Below, piece by piece: positions 21,701-31,474 of a stretch of 64,000 nt of DNA. The DNA is from JAQBQB01 sp963846925 (GTDB lineage Bacteria > Gemmatimonadota > Gemmatimonadetes > Gemmatimonadales > Gemmatimonadaceae). The stretch is from assembly GCA_963846925.1 (NCBI GenBank), contig CAWJXW010000003.1, forward strand, positions 1 to 64,000, written 5' to 3'. A program made the translations under genes and the position numbers. The first letter of the stretch is position 1. Every line of letters starts with the position of its first letter. The notes under the pieces were generated by a model. The model saw only the letters and a program-made list of their open reading frames with translations. It was not told the origin of the DNA and ran no database searches.

Positions 21701-22455
21701 CAATCCGCTGGGCGCCGCGGACTATCTGCTGCACGGCGAGAGTCGCACGCACGGTTGGGGACAGGCAGCGTTTGCCGATCCGCGACTGCTCTTCGTCCGC
21801 GGCTTCGACCCGCAAACGTTGTCGTACACGTATCAGGTCAATCAGCGATTCGGCAACACGAGCCAGGCGGCGAGCGCGATTCGGAATCCCGTGACGATCA
21901 CGGCCGCGCTCAGAGTCGACGTCGGACCGCCGCGCGAGCGGCAGGCGCTCACGCAGACGCTGGATCGCGGGCGCACGTCCGGGGGCACGAAGGTGACCGA
22001 GGCGATGCTGCGGCTCGCGTACAACTCGGGCGGCATCATCAATCCGATGGACGTGATCCTGCGAGACGCCGTGACGCTGAAGCTCACAACCGGCCAGGCC
22101 GACAGCATCGCGACGATGAACCGTCGCTACGTCATTCAGCTCGACTCGATCTGGACGCCGGTCACCAGGTACTACGCCGCGTTGCCGGAGGTCTACGATC
22201 AGGGAGACGCGTATGACCGCTATCGCCGTGCGCGCGAAGCGTCGGTCGACGTGCTCGTGGGGATCGTGCCGTCAGTGAGATCGCTGCTCACGGCCGAGCA
22301 GCGGCGCAAGCTGCCGGATCTGATCTCGGCGTATCTCGACCTGCGGTATCTGGCCGCGGTGCGATCGGGAACGTCGGGAACGCCGGGGGGCGTGTTCGCT
22401 CCCGGCAGCGGAACGACAGGGCGTCCCCGGACTGGGTGGCAGGACCGGAGGATGA
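18717..22455 (+). CDS. TonB-dependent-receptor-like outer-membrane protein with N-terminal regulatory-like domain
   Basis: About 1245 aa. It has a signal peptide (cleavage after GRLEAQ), then a carboxypeptidase-regulatory-like beta-sandwich (residues ~24-110, VIRGRVTSAG...GRYTVTF), a plug-like segment (LGLDQDQNNTSLNG) and a long barrel. After the barrel lies a helical C-terminal extension with LTTGQADSI and LTAEQRRKLP, two LTxxQ-type motifs, then a Gly-rich tail. The unshifted frame runs to 22661. I end it at 22455 because a one-base shift gives a Gly-rich tail and TGA there, and the next gene has its own GGAGG and ATG. It starts 10 bp after the M56 gene. Confidence 0.8.
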
Positions 22456-22481
22456 AGGATCGCGACAGCGACGGAGGCGCA

Positions 22482-23784
22482 ATGAGAAGTCAGGTATTGT
22501 GGGCCACGTTCGGCGGTCCTGACTGCCGCGGGCGAGCGGGCGTCGGGCCAGCGGCCGCCGCCGATTCGGCCGATCGGACCAATCACTCACGTGTCGAGCG
22601 AGCCGCTGACGAGCATCGCGGCGGCGATTCGACTGTCCGACGGGCGCGTGTTCGTAAATGACATCGTCGCTCGTAAGGTCGTGCTCTTCGATTCCACGTT
22701 GGCAACCGCGCGCATGGTCACCGACTCGGCGAGCGTCACCGCGACGGCGTACGGCTTCGGTGCCGGCGCGCTGATTCCGTTTCACGGGGACACCGCGCTG
22801 TTTCTCGATCCGCAATCGAGCGCGATGCCGGTCTTGAGTCCCGCGGGACGAATCGCGCGCGTGATGGCCACGCCGCGCCCGAACAACCGGCCCGTGGCGG
22901 CCGGGAGCTTGTACTTCACGCCGGCATTCGATGCGGCGGGCCGGCTTGCTGTACTTCCTGCCGCAAAGCATGACCGTGTCGCGGGAAACGCAACCGCCAA
23001 GTGCCACGACGACGAAAATCATCGACTCGGCGTTGATCGTGCGATACGACTTCGCCACGCGCGTGTACGACACCGTCGCGACGATCCGAATGCCAAAATC
23101 GCGGCAGACTGTCAGGACGGACGAGAACGGCCGAATCAATTCGATGCGCAGCATTACGGCCGACCCGCGTTCCCGTGGTCGACGACTGGGTCGTGCGCGG
23201 AGACGGCTCGCTCGTCATCGTGCGCGGCCGAGACTTTCACGTCGATTGGATGGACGCGCACGGGCAAGTGGTCGTCGGCGCCGAAGATGGCGTTCGATTG
23301 GCAACACCTCGACGACACGCAGAAACAGGTGTTGATCGACTCGGCCGCGGCCGCGAACAAGGCGCGGCTCGACTCGATGATCGCCGGGACGGGCAGCGGC
23401 GGCCTGGGTGGTGGCGTCGCGGTCGGTCGCGGCGGCGGAGGCGGCGGCGAAGGAGTTCCGCCGCAACGCCCGCCGCCGGTGTTCGACGATCCGAAGATCG
23501 AGCCGAACGAGGTGGCCGACTATCGGCCGCCGTTCCCGCACGGCGCGACGCGGGTCGACGCCGACGGCAATCTCTGGATTCGCACGACGACGATGGTGAA
23601 CGGGCAACCGGTCTACGATCTCGTCAATCAGCGCGGCGAGCTGTTCGACCGAGTGCAACTGCCGCCATTTCGGACGATCGCCGGGTTCGGGCCGGGCGTC
23701 GTGTACATGGCGGTCAAGGACGCCGGCCGGCGTCGTGCATCTGGAGGAGCGAAGCGTCACGCGAGTAGCCGAGCCGGGAAATAG
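22482..23784 (+). pseudogene. secreted propeller-type protein, copy 1 of a tandem pair, frameshifted
   Basis: The ATG at 22482 follows GGAGG. Pieces in successive frames (changes near 22515, 22950, 23165, 23285 and 23730) align end to end with the intact paralogue at 23796-25097. Shared strings include ITHVSSEPLTSIAAAI versus ITRVSTQPMASVSAAI, LSDGRV, VVDDW, FDWQHLDD and the ending PPFRTIAGFGPG.VYMAVKD. Nothing is missing, so indel errors are likely. It is an exported beta-propeller-like protein with a helical LDDTQK segment followed by a Gly-rich stretch. Function unknown. Confidence 0.68.
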
Positions 23785-23795
23785 GAGGAGTTCTC

Positions 23796-25097
23796 ATGAC
23801 AATCCGATCAACGTTGGCGCTGCTGGCAGCCGCGGTCGCGGCGGCGTCGGCGAGCGCCCAACAAGCCCCCGCCGTGCGACCGCTCGGGCCGATCACGCGC
23901 GTCTCGACGCAGCCGATGGCGAGCGTCTCGGCCGCGATACCGCTCTCCGACGGCCGCGTTTACGTCAACGACGTCGTTTCGCGGCGCGTGCTGCTGTTCG
24001 ATTCCACGCTCGCGACGGCGAAGATCGTCGCGGACTCGACGGCCGTCACTTCAAAAGCCTACGGGGCGAGGCCGGGAGCGCTGTTCGCCTATCGCGCCGA
24101 CACCGCGATCCTCACCGATCCGGCGTCGGGCTCGATGCCCGTGCTCGGCCCGACGGGAACGATCGCGCGCGTGATGGCGGCGCCCACCGTGGCCGGCCCG
24201 ATCGGGCTCAATCTTGGTAATCCGTTCTACCCGCCGGGGTTCGACGCCGGCGGGCGTCTTGTGACTCAGTTGCCGACGCTCGTCCGCTTCCCCGATGCGG
24301 TTCCCGGCAAGGCATCGGAGCAGCAAACGACGATGGATTCATCGTTCGTCGTTCGCATGGATCTCGCCGCGCGCTCGCTCGATACGGTGGCGCCGTTCAA
24401 GACGGTCAAGATCAACCAAGTGATCGGGCGCGATGAGGACGGACGCATGACGTCCATGAAGATGACGCCCGACATCGTGCCGGTCGTCGACGACTGGACC
24501 GTGTGCACCGACGGAACCATCGCCATCGTCCGCGGGCGCGACTATCACGTCGACTGGCTCGGCGCCGACGGAAAATGGCGGTCAACCGCGAAGATGCCGT
24601 TCGAATGGCAGCATCTCGACGACGCACAGAAGACTGCGCTCATCGACTCGGCGCTCGCCGCGATCAAGGCGCGGCGCGATTCGATGGACGCGATCGTCGC
24701 GAGTCGCGGCGCCATGCCCGCGGGTGCGGTGGGCGGACGCGGAGAGGTCGTCGCTGCTGGCGGGGCGGCGGGACGCGGACGTGGTGGCGACGGAAGCGGC
24801 GCACCGCCGCCGCAACTCATCGACGGCAGGCCGGCGCTCACGGACCTGCCGGACTATCGGCCCGCCTTTCTCCGTGGCTCGACGCGCGCCGACGCGGAGG
24901 GAAATCTCTGGATCCGCACGACGAGGCTGGTGAACGGGCAGCCAGTGTACGACGTGGTGAACAGGCAGGGCACGATCGTCGATCGCGTTCAGCTTCCGCC
25001 GTTCCGGACGATCGCGGGCTTCGGTCCGGGCGCGGTGTACATGGCGGTGAAGGATTCAGCGGGAATCGTCCACCTGGAGAGGGCTCGAATCAAATAG
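23796..25097 (+). CDS. secreted six-bladed-propeller-like protein, copy 2
   Basis: 433 aa with a signal peptide (cleavage after ASASAQQ). Repeated short beta motifs such as GRVYVNDVVSRRVLLFDS, GNLWIRTT and GQPVYDVVNRQG fit six-bladed propellers of the NHL/TolB sort. In the middle is an inserted helical segment, LDDAQKTALIDSALAAIK, followed by a Gly/Ala-rich run of about 40 residues before the last blades resume at LTDLPDYRP. AGGAGG precedes the ATG. It is the downstream duplicate of the preceding gene and ends the BlaI-M56-receptor cluster. The ligand is unknown; the helical segment resembles the LTxxQ units in the M56 protease and the receptor. Confidence 0.72.
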   Translation: MTIRSTLALLAAAVAAASASAQQAPAVRPLGPITRVSTQPMASVSAAIPLSDGRVYVNDVVSRRVLLFDSTLATAKIVADSTAVTSKAYGARPGALFAYRADTAILTDPASGSMPVLGPTGTIARVMAAPTVAGPIGLNLGNPFYPPGFDAGGRLVTQLPTLVRFPDAVPGKASEQQTTMDSSFVVRMDLAARSLDTVAPFKTVKINQVIGRDEDGRMTSMKMTPDIVPVVDDWTVCTDGTIAIVRGRDYHVDWLGADGKWRSTAKMPFEWQHLDDAQKTALIDSALAAIKARRDSMDAIVASRGAMPAGAVGGRGEVVAAGGAAGRGRGGDGSGAPPPQLIDGRPALTDLPDYRPAFLRGSTRADAEGNLWIRTTRLVNGQPVYDVVNRQGTIVDRVQLPPFRTIAGFGPGAVYMAVKDSAGIVHLERARIK

Positions 25098-25623
25098 AGC
25101 GAGCGTCGAACAGCTCGAGAATCACGCCTCGCAGGACCGACGCCACCGCGGGGTCGTTCGCGAGCCGATCGGCATCGAGGCCGCGCCGCGGCAGGTCGAT
25201 GACGACTGTCGCGCGGGGCACGACCACGGCGCTCATCGTCGTGAGGACCTCGACGATTTGTGGATGGGCGAACTGTGACGCCGCCGACGGGCACACCAGG
25301 CCGACGCGCTTGTCCACCAGCTCGCCGCTGCCCACGACCCAATCCAGCGCGTTCTTGAAGGCGCCGGGGATGCCGTGCGCGTATTCCGGGCTCGAAAAGA
25401 GCACGGCGTCGGCCGCGGCGAGCGCCGCGCGCCAGTGCGCGACCGCCGGCGGAACCGCTGTCGCGTTCTCCTCGACATCCGGGCTGAACGCCGGCAACGC
25501 GGCAAGCTCCGTGTATGGCATCACCTCGATCCCGCTTGGCGCCACGCGCGCCGCGGCGGCGAGGAGCGTCGAGTTGGTCGAGCCGCTGCGCAGGCTGCCC
25601 GAGATCGTGAGAAGCTGAGGCAT
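25090..25623 (-). CDS. NAD(P)H-dependent FMN reductase
   Basis: 177 aa, a flavodoxin-like fold. The FMN phosphate loop is SGSLRSGSTN at residues 8-17, followed by SSPEYAHGIPGAFKNALDW, the family signature that contacts the flavin ring. Such enzymes reduce FMN, quinones or azo and chromate substrates in the cytosol; the substrate here cannot be told. The start ATG 25623 is chosen because the flavin loop begins directly after it; an upstream in-frame start would add a poor leader. It overlaps the converging propeller gene by 8 bp. Confidence 0.9.
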   Translation of the reverse strand: MPQLLTISGSLRSGSTNSTLLAAAARVAPSGIEVMPYTELAALPAFSPDVEENATAVPPAVAHWRAALAAADAVLFSSPEYAHGIPGAFKNALDWVVGSGELVDKRVGLVCPSAASQFAHPQIVEVLTTMSAVVVPRATVVIDLPRRGLDADRLANDPAVASVLRGVILELFDARSI

Positions 25624-25729
25624 GACGTGACCGCCGCGAGAGGACTGCGTTCTACTCAATAAGTAGACACGCAGTCAAGTCGTTCCTGCGGACGTCCGCT
25701 CTGCCCAACTCAAGGTCCGCGCTGCGCGA

Positions 25730-26191
25730 TCACTTGTTGTCGACGACCACCAGAAAGCGGCGCGGTACGGCGGGAAGGTCGGCGATCGCGGCCAATGTGT
25801 CCTCCGCGACTACGACCGTGAGTGTGACCAGCCTCGACTCGAGGGAGGAACATGCGCTTGGCCGCGCCCCGATTACGAGCACCGTGGTGCCGTCCGCCTC
25901 GAGCCGCCACGCTTGCCCGCTCCGGGCTGGGGGCTCGGGCACGCTGAGCGAAGGCGGGGACGCGCAGTGGCCGGCGACGCGTATCCGGCGGCCGACGATC
26001 GTCGGGGAAGAGAACACTTCGCGCAGCGGCACGACGCGGTTCATCGGAACTGCCAACCGCGCCAGCTGCGCGCCAAGGGCCTCCGACGCTCGCTCACGAT
26101 CGGCGGTGTTGCCACGCGCCGATCGCAAGCGTTCGTCGCCGCACGAACAGCACGCGATGACGAGAGCGGAGACGCACAGCAGACGCATCAC
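25730..26191 (-). CDS. putative lipoprotein, unknown function
   Basis: 153 aa with an N-terminal hydrophobic segment and a lipobox-like VIACCSC, so probably lipid-anchored. The central part, PTIVGRRIRVAGHC...WRLEADGTTVLVIG, resembles an OB-fold strand pattern but is too short to be sure. I do not recognise a family. It is the last gene of a minus-strand run of four envelope proteins that points away from the regulator at 28506. Confidence 0.6.
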   Translation of the reverse strand: MMRLLCVSALVIACCSCGDERLRSARGNTADRERASEALGAQLARLAVPMNRVVPLREVFSSPTIVGRRIRVAGHCASPPSLSVPEPPARSGQAWRLEADGTTVLVIGARPSACSSLESRLVTLTVVVAEDTLAAIADLPAVPRRFLVVVDNK

Positions 26192-26261
26192 GCCTCCTCC
26201 CCCGCCACGCGCCGCCGGTTCCGCATCGTCGCGGATGGCATGCGAAGACGATTCGTCCGGG

Positions 26262-27083
26262 TCAGCGGCTCGAAGTGAGCCCTTGCCACGTCATTCCCAC
26301 TCCGAACTGCGTCGTGCCGCCGTCGGACTTGAACACTTTCTGAAAGCCGAGCGTCGCTCCGACGCCGGACTTTCCAAACTGCAACCCGACACCACCGCCC
26401 AACATCGGCGCGAGCGACCCGTACGACGTTTCCGCGCAGTCCTCGTCATAGCTGACGTGTCCCAGCCGACCATATCCCAGTCCCGGAGTGATGAACGGCA
26501 GGATACGCGTGTCGCCGTTTCGAAACGCGATCGCGAACGGCATTCCCGCGGCGAGCGCCAGCGCTTGCTCGCCTTGCCGCGGAGAGAAGCCCGCGGATCC
26601 CTCGAACCCGAGCAGGAACACCTCGTTGTTCGACGGCCGGGTCGGACGCTTACCCTTGGCCGGCGCCGGAGGCTCGCCAATCGGTCTGCTCAAAAGCGTG
26701 CGGCGCGCCGTGGCGCCGAGCATGATGTCGCCGTCGCAATCGCTGTCGCCGGCCCAGTCCGGGCCGCAACTGGCGGTCAGATACGCCAGAGTGCCCGTGA
26801 GACTCCAGTGCCCCATCGGAGCTTCGATGCCGACGCCCATGGTTTTGAGCGAGAGGCCGCCGCGGCGCTGCATCTCGCCGAGGCGTCCGTGGAGCACCAG
26901 CGAAGAGCCCGAGACGTGACTGCTCGTATCCATGCTCGGCGCGAGCGGCGGCAGCCCGGCGACTGGCGTGTAGTACAGCGCGACGTACGCGGATTGCTCG
27001 CCCGCGCTCTGCCCGCGCAATGGTGTGCCGGCGATGATCATGAGCACCGGCATGAACCAGCACAGAAAAATGAAGCGAAACAT
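26262..27083 (-). CDS. exported outer-membrane beta-barrel-like protein
   Basis: 273 aa with a signal peptide (cleavage near PLRGQS), then alternating Gly/aromatic beta-strands such as GVGIEAPMGHWSLTGTLAYL and GVGATLGFQKVF, ending in a strand. The layout fits a small outer-membrane barrel. A soluble acidic loop with DSDCDGD lies near the middle; together with SCGPDW and EDCAET it provides paired cysteines. Function unknown. The 3-bp gap to the lipoprotein gene at 27087 indicates one transcript. Confidence 0.65.
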   Translation of the reverse strand: MFRFIFLCWFMPVLMIIAGTPLRGQSAGEQSAYVALYYTPVAGLPPLAPSMDTSSHVSGSSLVLHGRLGEMQRRGGLSLKTMGVGIEAPMGHWSLTGTLAYLTASCGPDWAGDSDCDGDIMLGATARRTLLSRPIGEPPAPAKGKRPTRPSNNEVFLLGFEGSAGFSPRQGEQALALAAGMPFAIAFRNGDTRILPFITPGLGYGRLGHVSYDEDCAETSYGSLAPMLGGGVGLQFGKSGVGATLGFQKVFKSDGGTTQFGVGMTWQGLTSSR

Positions 27084-27086
27084 GGG

Positions 27087-27587
27087 TTATCTCCGGAACA
27101 CGTAGTTGTTGGAAACACCCTTGGCGAGGAGATCCAGCGGGATTTGGATCTGCCCATTGTTCAGCGGGAGTGTGGCCGACCCGACGTCGAAGAAGGTCAC
27201 GATCACGTCCCCCGAGCTTTGCACCTGGTATATGCCGAACGATTCCTTGTGCTGGGTCATGGGAACGCCGTCGCCTTTGATCGACAGATCGATCCAGAAG
27301 TCGGCGAATCCGAGCTCGTCGAGGTCCCACCCGCCACCAGTCACGGTGACGTCGTACTCGTTGTAGAAATGGCCGGTAGTCGCGTCGAAGAACGGACTAC
27401 GGCTGATCTGGTACGGCAGGTTCTTGCCATCCACCGTCCGCAGCTTGTATATGCCCGTCGGGTCGCTGTTGTCGTTGCGGGGCGCCGTGCTCGAGTCGCT
27501 GCCGCAGGCTTGGGCGAACGCCACGAGGGCGACCGCGCCGAGTGTCAGGCCGCGTCGGACGGCGGCTTTGGAGAATAGTGAAAACAT
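27087..27587 (-). CDS. putative lipoprotein, unknown function
   Basis: 166 aa with a lipobox FAQAC followed by a Ser/Asp/Asn-rich linker. The mature part begins GIYKLRTVDGKNLPY and continues with a beta-rich domain containing VTVTGGGWDL. This pattern occurs in small exported domains of Gemmatimonadota and Myxococcota, but I cannot name a function. It sits directly upstream of the barrel gene ending at 26262 and downstream of another barrel gene, so it may be a surface or periplasmic partner of them. Confidence 0.65.
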   Translation of the reverse strand: MFSLFSKAAVRRGLTLGAVALVAFAQACGSDSSTAPRNDNSDPTGIYKLRTVDGKNLPYQISRSPFFDATTGHFYNEYDVTVTGGGWDLDELGFADFWIDLSIKGDGVPMTQHKESFGIYQVQSSGDVIVTFFDVGSATLPLNNGQIQIPLDLLAKGVSNNYVFRR

Positions 27588-27618
27588 TGCGATAATCTCG
27601 GTGAGGGGCTGTGTGTGG

Positions 27619-28326
27619 TTACGGACGCCAGTTCACGCCGACGCGCAAGCGCAGGCTCGTGCTGCTGTTGATCTGCGCGTCCCACTCGCTGCGGTCGTCC
27701 TTGAACTTGCTGAACGAGCCGCTGGCGTATTCCACGCCGGCGTCGAGGGCGAGATGAGGCGACATGAAGTGTTCGACCCCAGCACCGACGGCGTACATCT
27801 GGCCCGACATCGAGAACGGGAACTTCTCCCCTGTCTCCTGGTCGGTGACCTGCGCGGCCAAGGCGCGACGGCCAACGCTCGCGCTCAGGTAGGGAGTCGT
27901 CCTCGCGTTGTTCATCGGGAGGTTCACCCGGCCCCCGATCTCGAAGTGCGCGAGTCCGAAGCTGCCCGCCGGTTCCACGTCAGTTCCCGTTTCCTGTTTG
28001 GCGAGATCGAGCGACACGAACCCGCTGAAGGTGCGGTTGAAGCCGTAGGCGGCCATCAATCCCGCGCCCTCTCCGAGCTTCGTGTCGAACGTTCCGTCGA
28101 CTTCGGGCCCGGTGATTGTCACGCCGGGTGCGGCGAGCGAGTAGATGCCGAAGGTGAGGCCGGTAGTGAGTTCGCGGGCATCGGTCGTCTTGTCGAAGCG
28201 GCTGCTCGAAGTGCTCGACGCGTGGTTGCCCCGTGAGCTCTGCGCCGACGCGGCGCGGGTGAGGCCGGTCGTCGTTGCCGCGAGAACCAGCGCGGCGACC
28301 GCGAAGCGGCCGATCATGCGTTCCAT
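27619..28326 (-). CDS. outer-membrane beta-barrel protein
   Basis: 235 aa. The ATG at 28326 opens a signal peptide cut near ASAQS. The mature protein starts with a short Ser-rich segment and then shows regular strands (LTTGLTFGIYSLA, GAGLMAAYGFNRTF, LRLRVGVNWRP). The terminal strand ends in Pro after an aromatic, as in many opacity-type barrels. It is divergent from the BTAD-TPR regulator gene starting at 28506, with 179 bp between them that may hold both promoters, so regulation by that protein is plausible. Confidence 0.72.
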   Translation of the reverse strand: MERMIGRFAVAALVLAATTTGLTRAASAQSSRGNHASSTSSSRFDKTTDARELTTGLTFGIYSLAAPGVTITGPEVDGTFDTKLGEGAGLMAAYGFNRTFSGFVSLDLAKQETGTDVEPAGSFGLAHFEIGGRVNLPMNNARTTPYLSASVGRRALAAQVTDQETGEKFPFSMSGQMYAVGAGVEHFMSPHLALDAGVEYASGSFSKFKDDRSEWDAQINSSTSLRLRVGVNWRP

Positions 28327-28505
28327 CTGTCCTCCTAGTGTGATCGATTGCGAGAGGTGGCGATGTCGGTCCGTCGCCCCCGAGCGCGGTGAAGTGGGTC
28401 CTCTCTCTCCCCTTCGCGTCTCTGGCGGCGGCGTGCAAAAGCGGTAGGTTGCTTTCGTGCGCCGGACGTTACGGACGCCGCTCACTCGTACCTCACCGCG
28501 TCAAC

Positions 28506-31474
28506 ATGCTGCGGGACAATCGCTTGCGGCTCCTCACCCTCGGGCGGCTGACGCTCGTTGGAAGTGCCGGTGAGGAGCACGAGTCGCTGGCCAAGCGACG
28601 GCGCAAGCTCGCGCTCCTGGCGGTGCTCGCCATGGCGCGGCGGCCGATCGCGCGAGACACGCTCGTCGAGATGTTCTGGGGCGCCGAGGACGAAGCGCGC
28701 GCCCGGCACTCGCTGAGCAATGCGCTGTCGTCGCTCCGAGGTGCACTCGGTGCGACCGCCATCCGCAGCCGCGACGCGGACGTGGCCGTCGCCTCCGACG
28801 CGCCACTCGTCGTCGACGCGCTCGAGCTGGCCGACGCCGTCGAGGGACGCGAATTCGGCCGGGCGGCCGAGCTCTACGCCGGTCCGTTCCTGGAGGGGTT
28901 CTTTCTCGACGACAGCCCGACTTCGACCAGTGGATGTCGCGCGAGCGAAGGCGACTCGAGGGCCTATTCCTTCAGGCGTGTGCGCAGGAGTGCACCGTGC
29001 TCGCGCGTGCGCGGCGCTGGACGGAATGTCACGCCCTCGCGCGCCGCTGGCTCGACGCTCAGCCGCTGTCACCGGAGGCCGCGGTCACCCTTCTGAACGC
29101 CGCGCGGGCTCCGGGCTCGCGCGCCGCACTCGCCCAGGCACTGGAAGACTACGAGACTCTAAAAGCACATCTCGACCGAGAGTTCTCGCTGCCGCCCGAG
29201 GCGGCCGTGCGCGCGCTCGCCGAGCAGATTCGCGAGGTGCTCGTCACGATCGAACCGGAGGCGCCGAGCGGAGACAGTGCCGCGGCGATTCAAGCACCGA
29301 CAGCCGAGCCGGCGACCTCGCCGGCGAATGAAGTGCTCGCCGAGGAGCCGACGCCTTCGTTCCCGCCGCTGCCCGATACGGTGACGGGGACGTGGATCCG
29401 CCCGGAACCGCTGCCGGTGCGCCGTCGTCGCGCGCCGTGGGCGCTCGGCGTCGGTGTGGTCGTTGGAGTCGTGGCCCTCCTCGTCGCCCTTCGCGGCGTC
29501 TGGCGTGCGACGCCGACCGGCGACGCGTCGGTTCGCAAGCCCGTCGTCGCCGTGCTTGGCATGAACGTCCGCACCAATGACTCGACGCTCGCCTGGCTAG
29601 CCGAGGGATTCCCGCAGATGATCGCCGGCAAGCTGGCCCACAACTCCGCCGTCGACGTCCTGCCCCCGAGTCAGGTACACGCGGTGTTGGCTCGAAGCGG
29701 GCACGCTGGGGAATCGCAGCTCACGGACGCGACCGCGCGTGACCTCGCGAGGCGCATCGGCGCGACCCTGGAGGCGCGCGGGACCATCGTTCGTGATGCG
29801 GGCAAGCTGGTCCTCGACCTGACGGTGCATGACGTCGGATCCGGGAGCCTCGTGCAAAGCATCGTGGTGTCGCGTGCCGATCCGCTTGCTCTGGCCGACG
29901 AGGCGGCGGTGCGCATCCTCGGCGCGGCAAACGTGAACGCTCCCGGCGAACGTTTCGTCGGCCTCGAGACCTCGAGCCTGGAAGCGTACCAGCATTTCAC
30001 GCAAGCACTCGATGCGGCCGACCGGGGCCGTTCCAATGAAGCGACTCGTGACCTCGATGCAGCGATCGCGCTCGATTCCGGGTTCATCGCCGCCGTTCGC
30101 GTTCGAATCAACTTCGCGGTTGCCGATGGCGACACCAGTCTCGTGCGCCGCCTGCGCGACGACGCGCGACGCTACGCCGACCGCGCGTCCGAGATCGATC
30201 GGCTCGACGAGGAGGCGGAGGCCGCGGTCCAGGCGGGGGAGCACGAGAAAAGCGAGGCCTTGGCCCGGGCACTACTCCGCCGGTTTCCACGCGACCCGCG
30301 CGCCTATGGGCGCTTGCAGGCGACGCTCACCTCGCACGGAAAGAACCGCGAAGCCGAGACCGTGGCGATGGAGGCGCTCGCGCTCGACTCGCTGACTGTC
30401 TCGGCGGGGAACGGCCCGTGCGCGCCCTGTCTCAGGTTCTACAGCCTCGTCAGCCTTCATTGGGCGGATGCGGATTTCCGTGGCGCGTCCGACTGGGCCA
30501 GGCGATGGATTCGCGCTCAGCCCGACGCCGCATCGGCGTGGCAAGCTCTCGCTTGGACGTATTCGTACACGCAGCGGCCGGACTCCGCGATCCTCCTCAT
30601 CCGGCGCGCTATGTCGCTCTCGGGCGGCGACCTCTCGGCGAGCGGCGATCTCGCGCGCATGCTCCTCGTGAGTCGACGGTACGCGGCCGCGGACTCGGTG
30701 ATTGCCGCCTTGCAGGCCGAGGCGTCGACGACGGACGGCCGCGTAGCGGTGGCGGACCTGCGCTCTCTGGTCGCACGCGAGCACGGGCGATATCGCGAGT
30801 CGAGTGAAATCCTCAAGCGCCTCGTTCCCAAGTCGGAATCGAATGGGTTCGTCAACCTGGTGCTGTCGGACAACATGCGGTGGCTCGGCGACTACGCCGG
30901 CGCGTCGAGGCGGTACGACTCTTTCGCCCATCCGGCCGGCGAGCATTTCTCACTTCCCATTCCGTCGCCGTCGGCGCGAGCGTGGTGCTGGATGCATGCG
31001 CTCGCGGCCGACGCGTATGAGCCAACCGGCGACACGGTCGCCCTCCGCGTCATGGCGGACACGCTGGAGGCCGGGTGTGGGCGAAGCTTTTTCGCCCGCG
31101 ACTGGCGCCTCTACCACTACGTGCGCGGGCAAATCGCCGTGCGCGGCAAACGTTTTTCGGAGGCCGAGCGTGAGTTCGCACAGGCCATCTGGTCGAAGAC
31201 GGAAGGGTGGACGCCGATCACGGTGGCGCTGGCGAACGCGCAATCCGCGCAGGGGCGTCCGCGAGACGCGATCGCCACACTGCGCACGGCATATGCGACG
31301 CGCCTCGACGCGATGGGCCGCTACGTGCCGATCAGCCAGCTCGACTTCCACATGGCACGGACGTTCGCGCAGGCGGGCGAGGCCGATAGCGCGCGCGTCT
31401 ACGCGGCGTACGTTCGCACGGCGTGGCGCGACGCCGATCCGGAGATTCGGCGCCAGCTCGCGCAGCTACCGTAA
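28506..31474 (+). CDS. BTAD-type transcriptional regulator with membrane helix, TolB-like and TPR domains (one frameshift)
   Basis: About 988 aa across one shift near 28920. Domains in order: winged helix (LLTLGRLTLVG...KRRRKLALLAVLAMA...RDTLVEMFWG), BTAD helices to about residue 245, an acidic/Pro linker, a single membrane helix (WALGVGVVVGVVALLVAL), a TolB N-terminal-like domain (VVAVLGMNVRTNDSTLAWLAEGF), then TPR repeats to the end. The DNA-binding part would be cytosolic and the sensor outside, giving one-component transmembrane signalling. The gene is divergent to four envelope genes, its likely targets. Confidence 0.83.
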
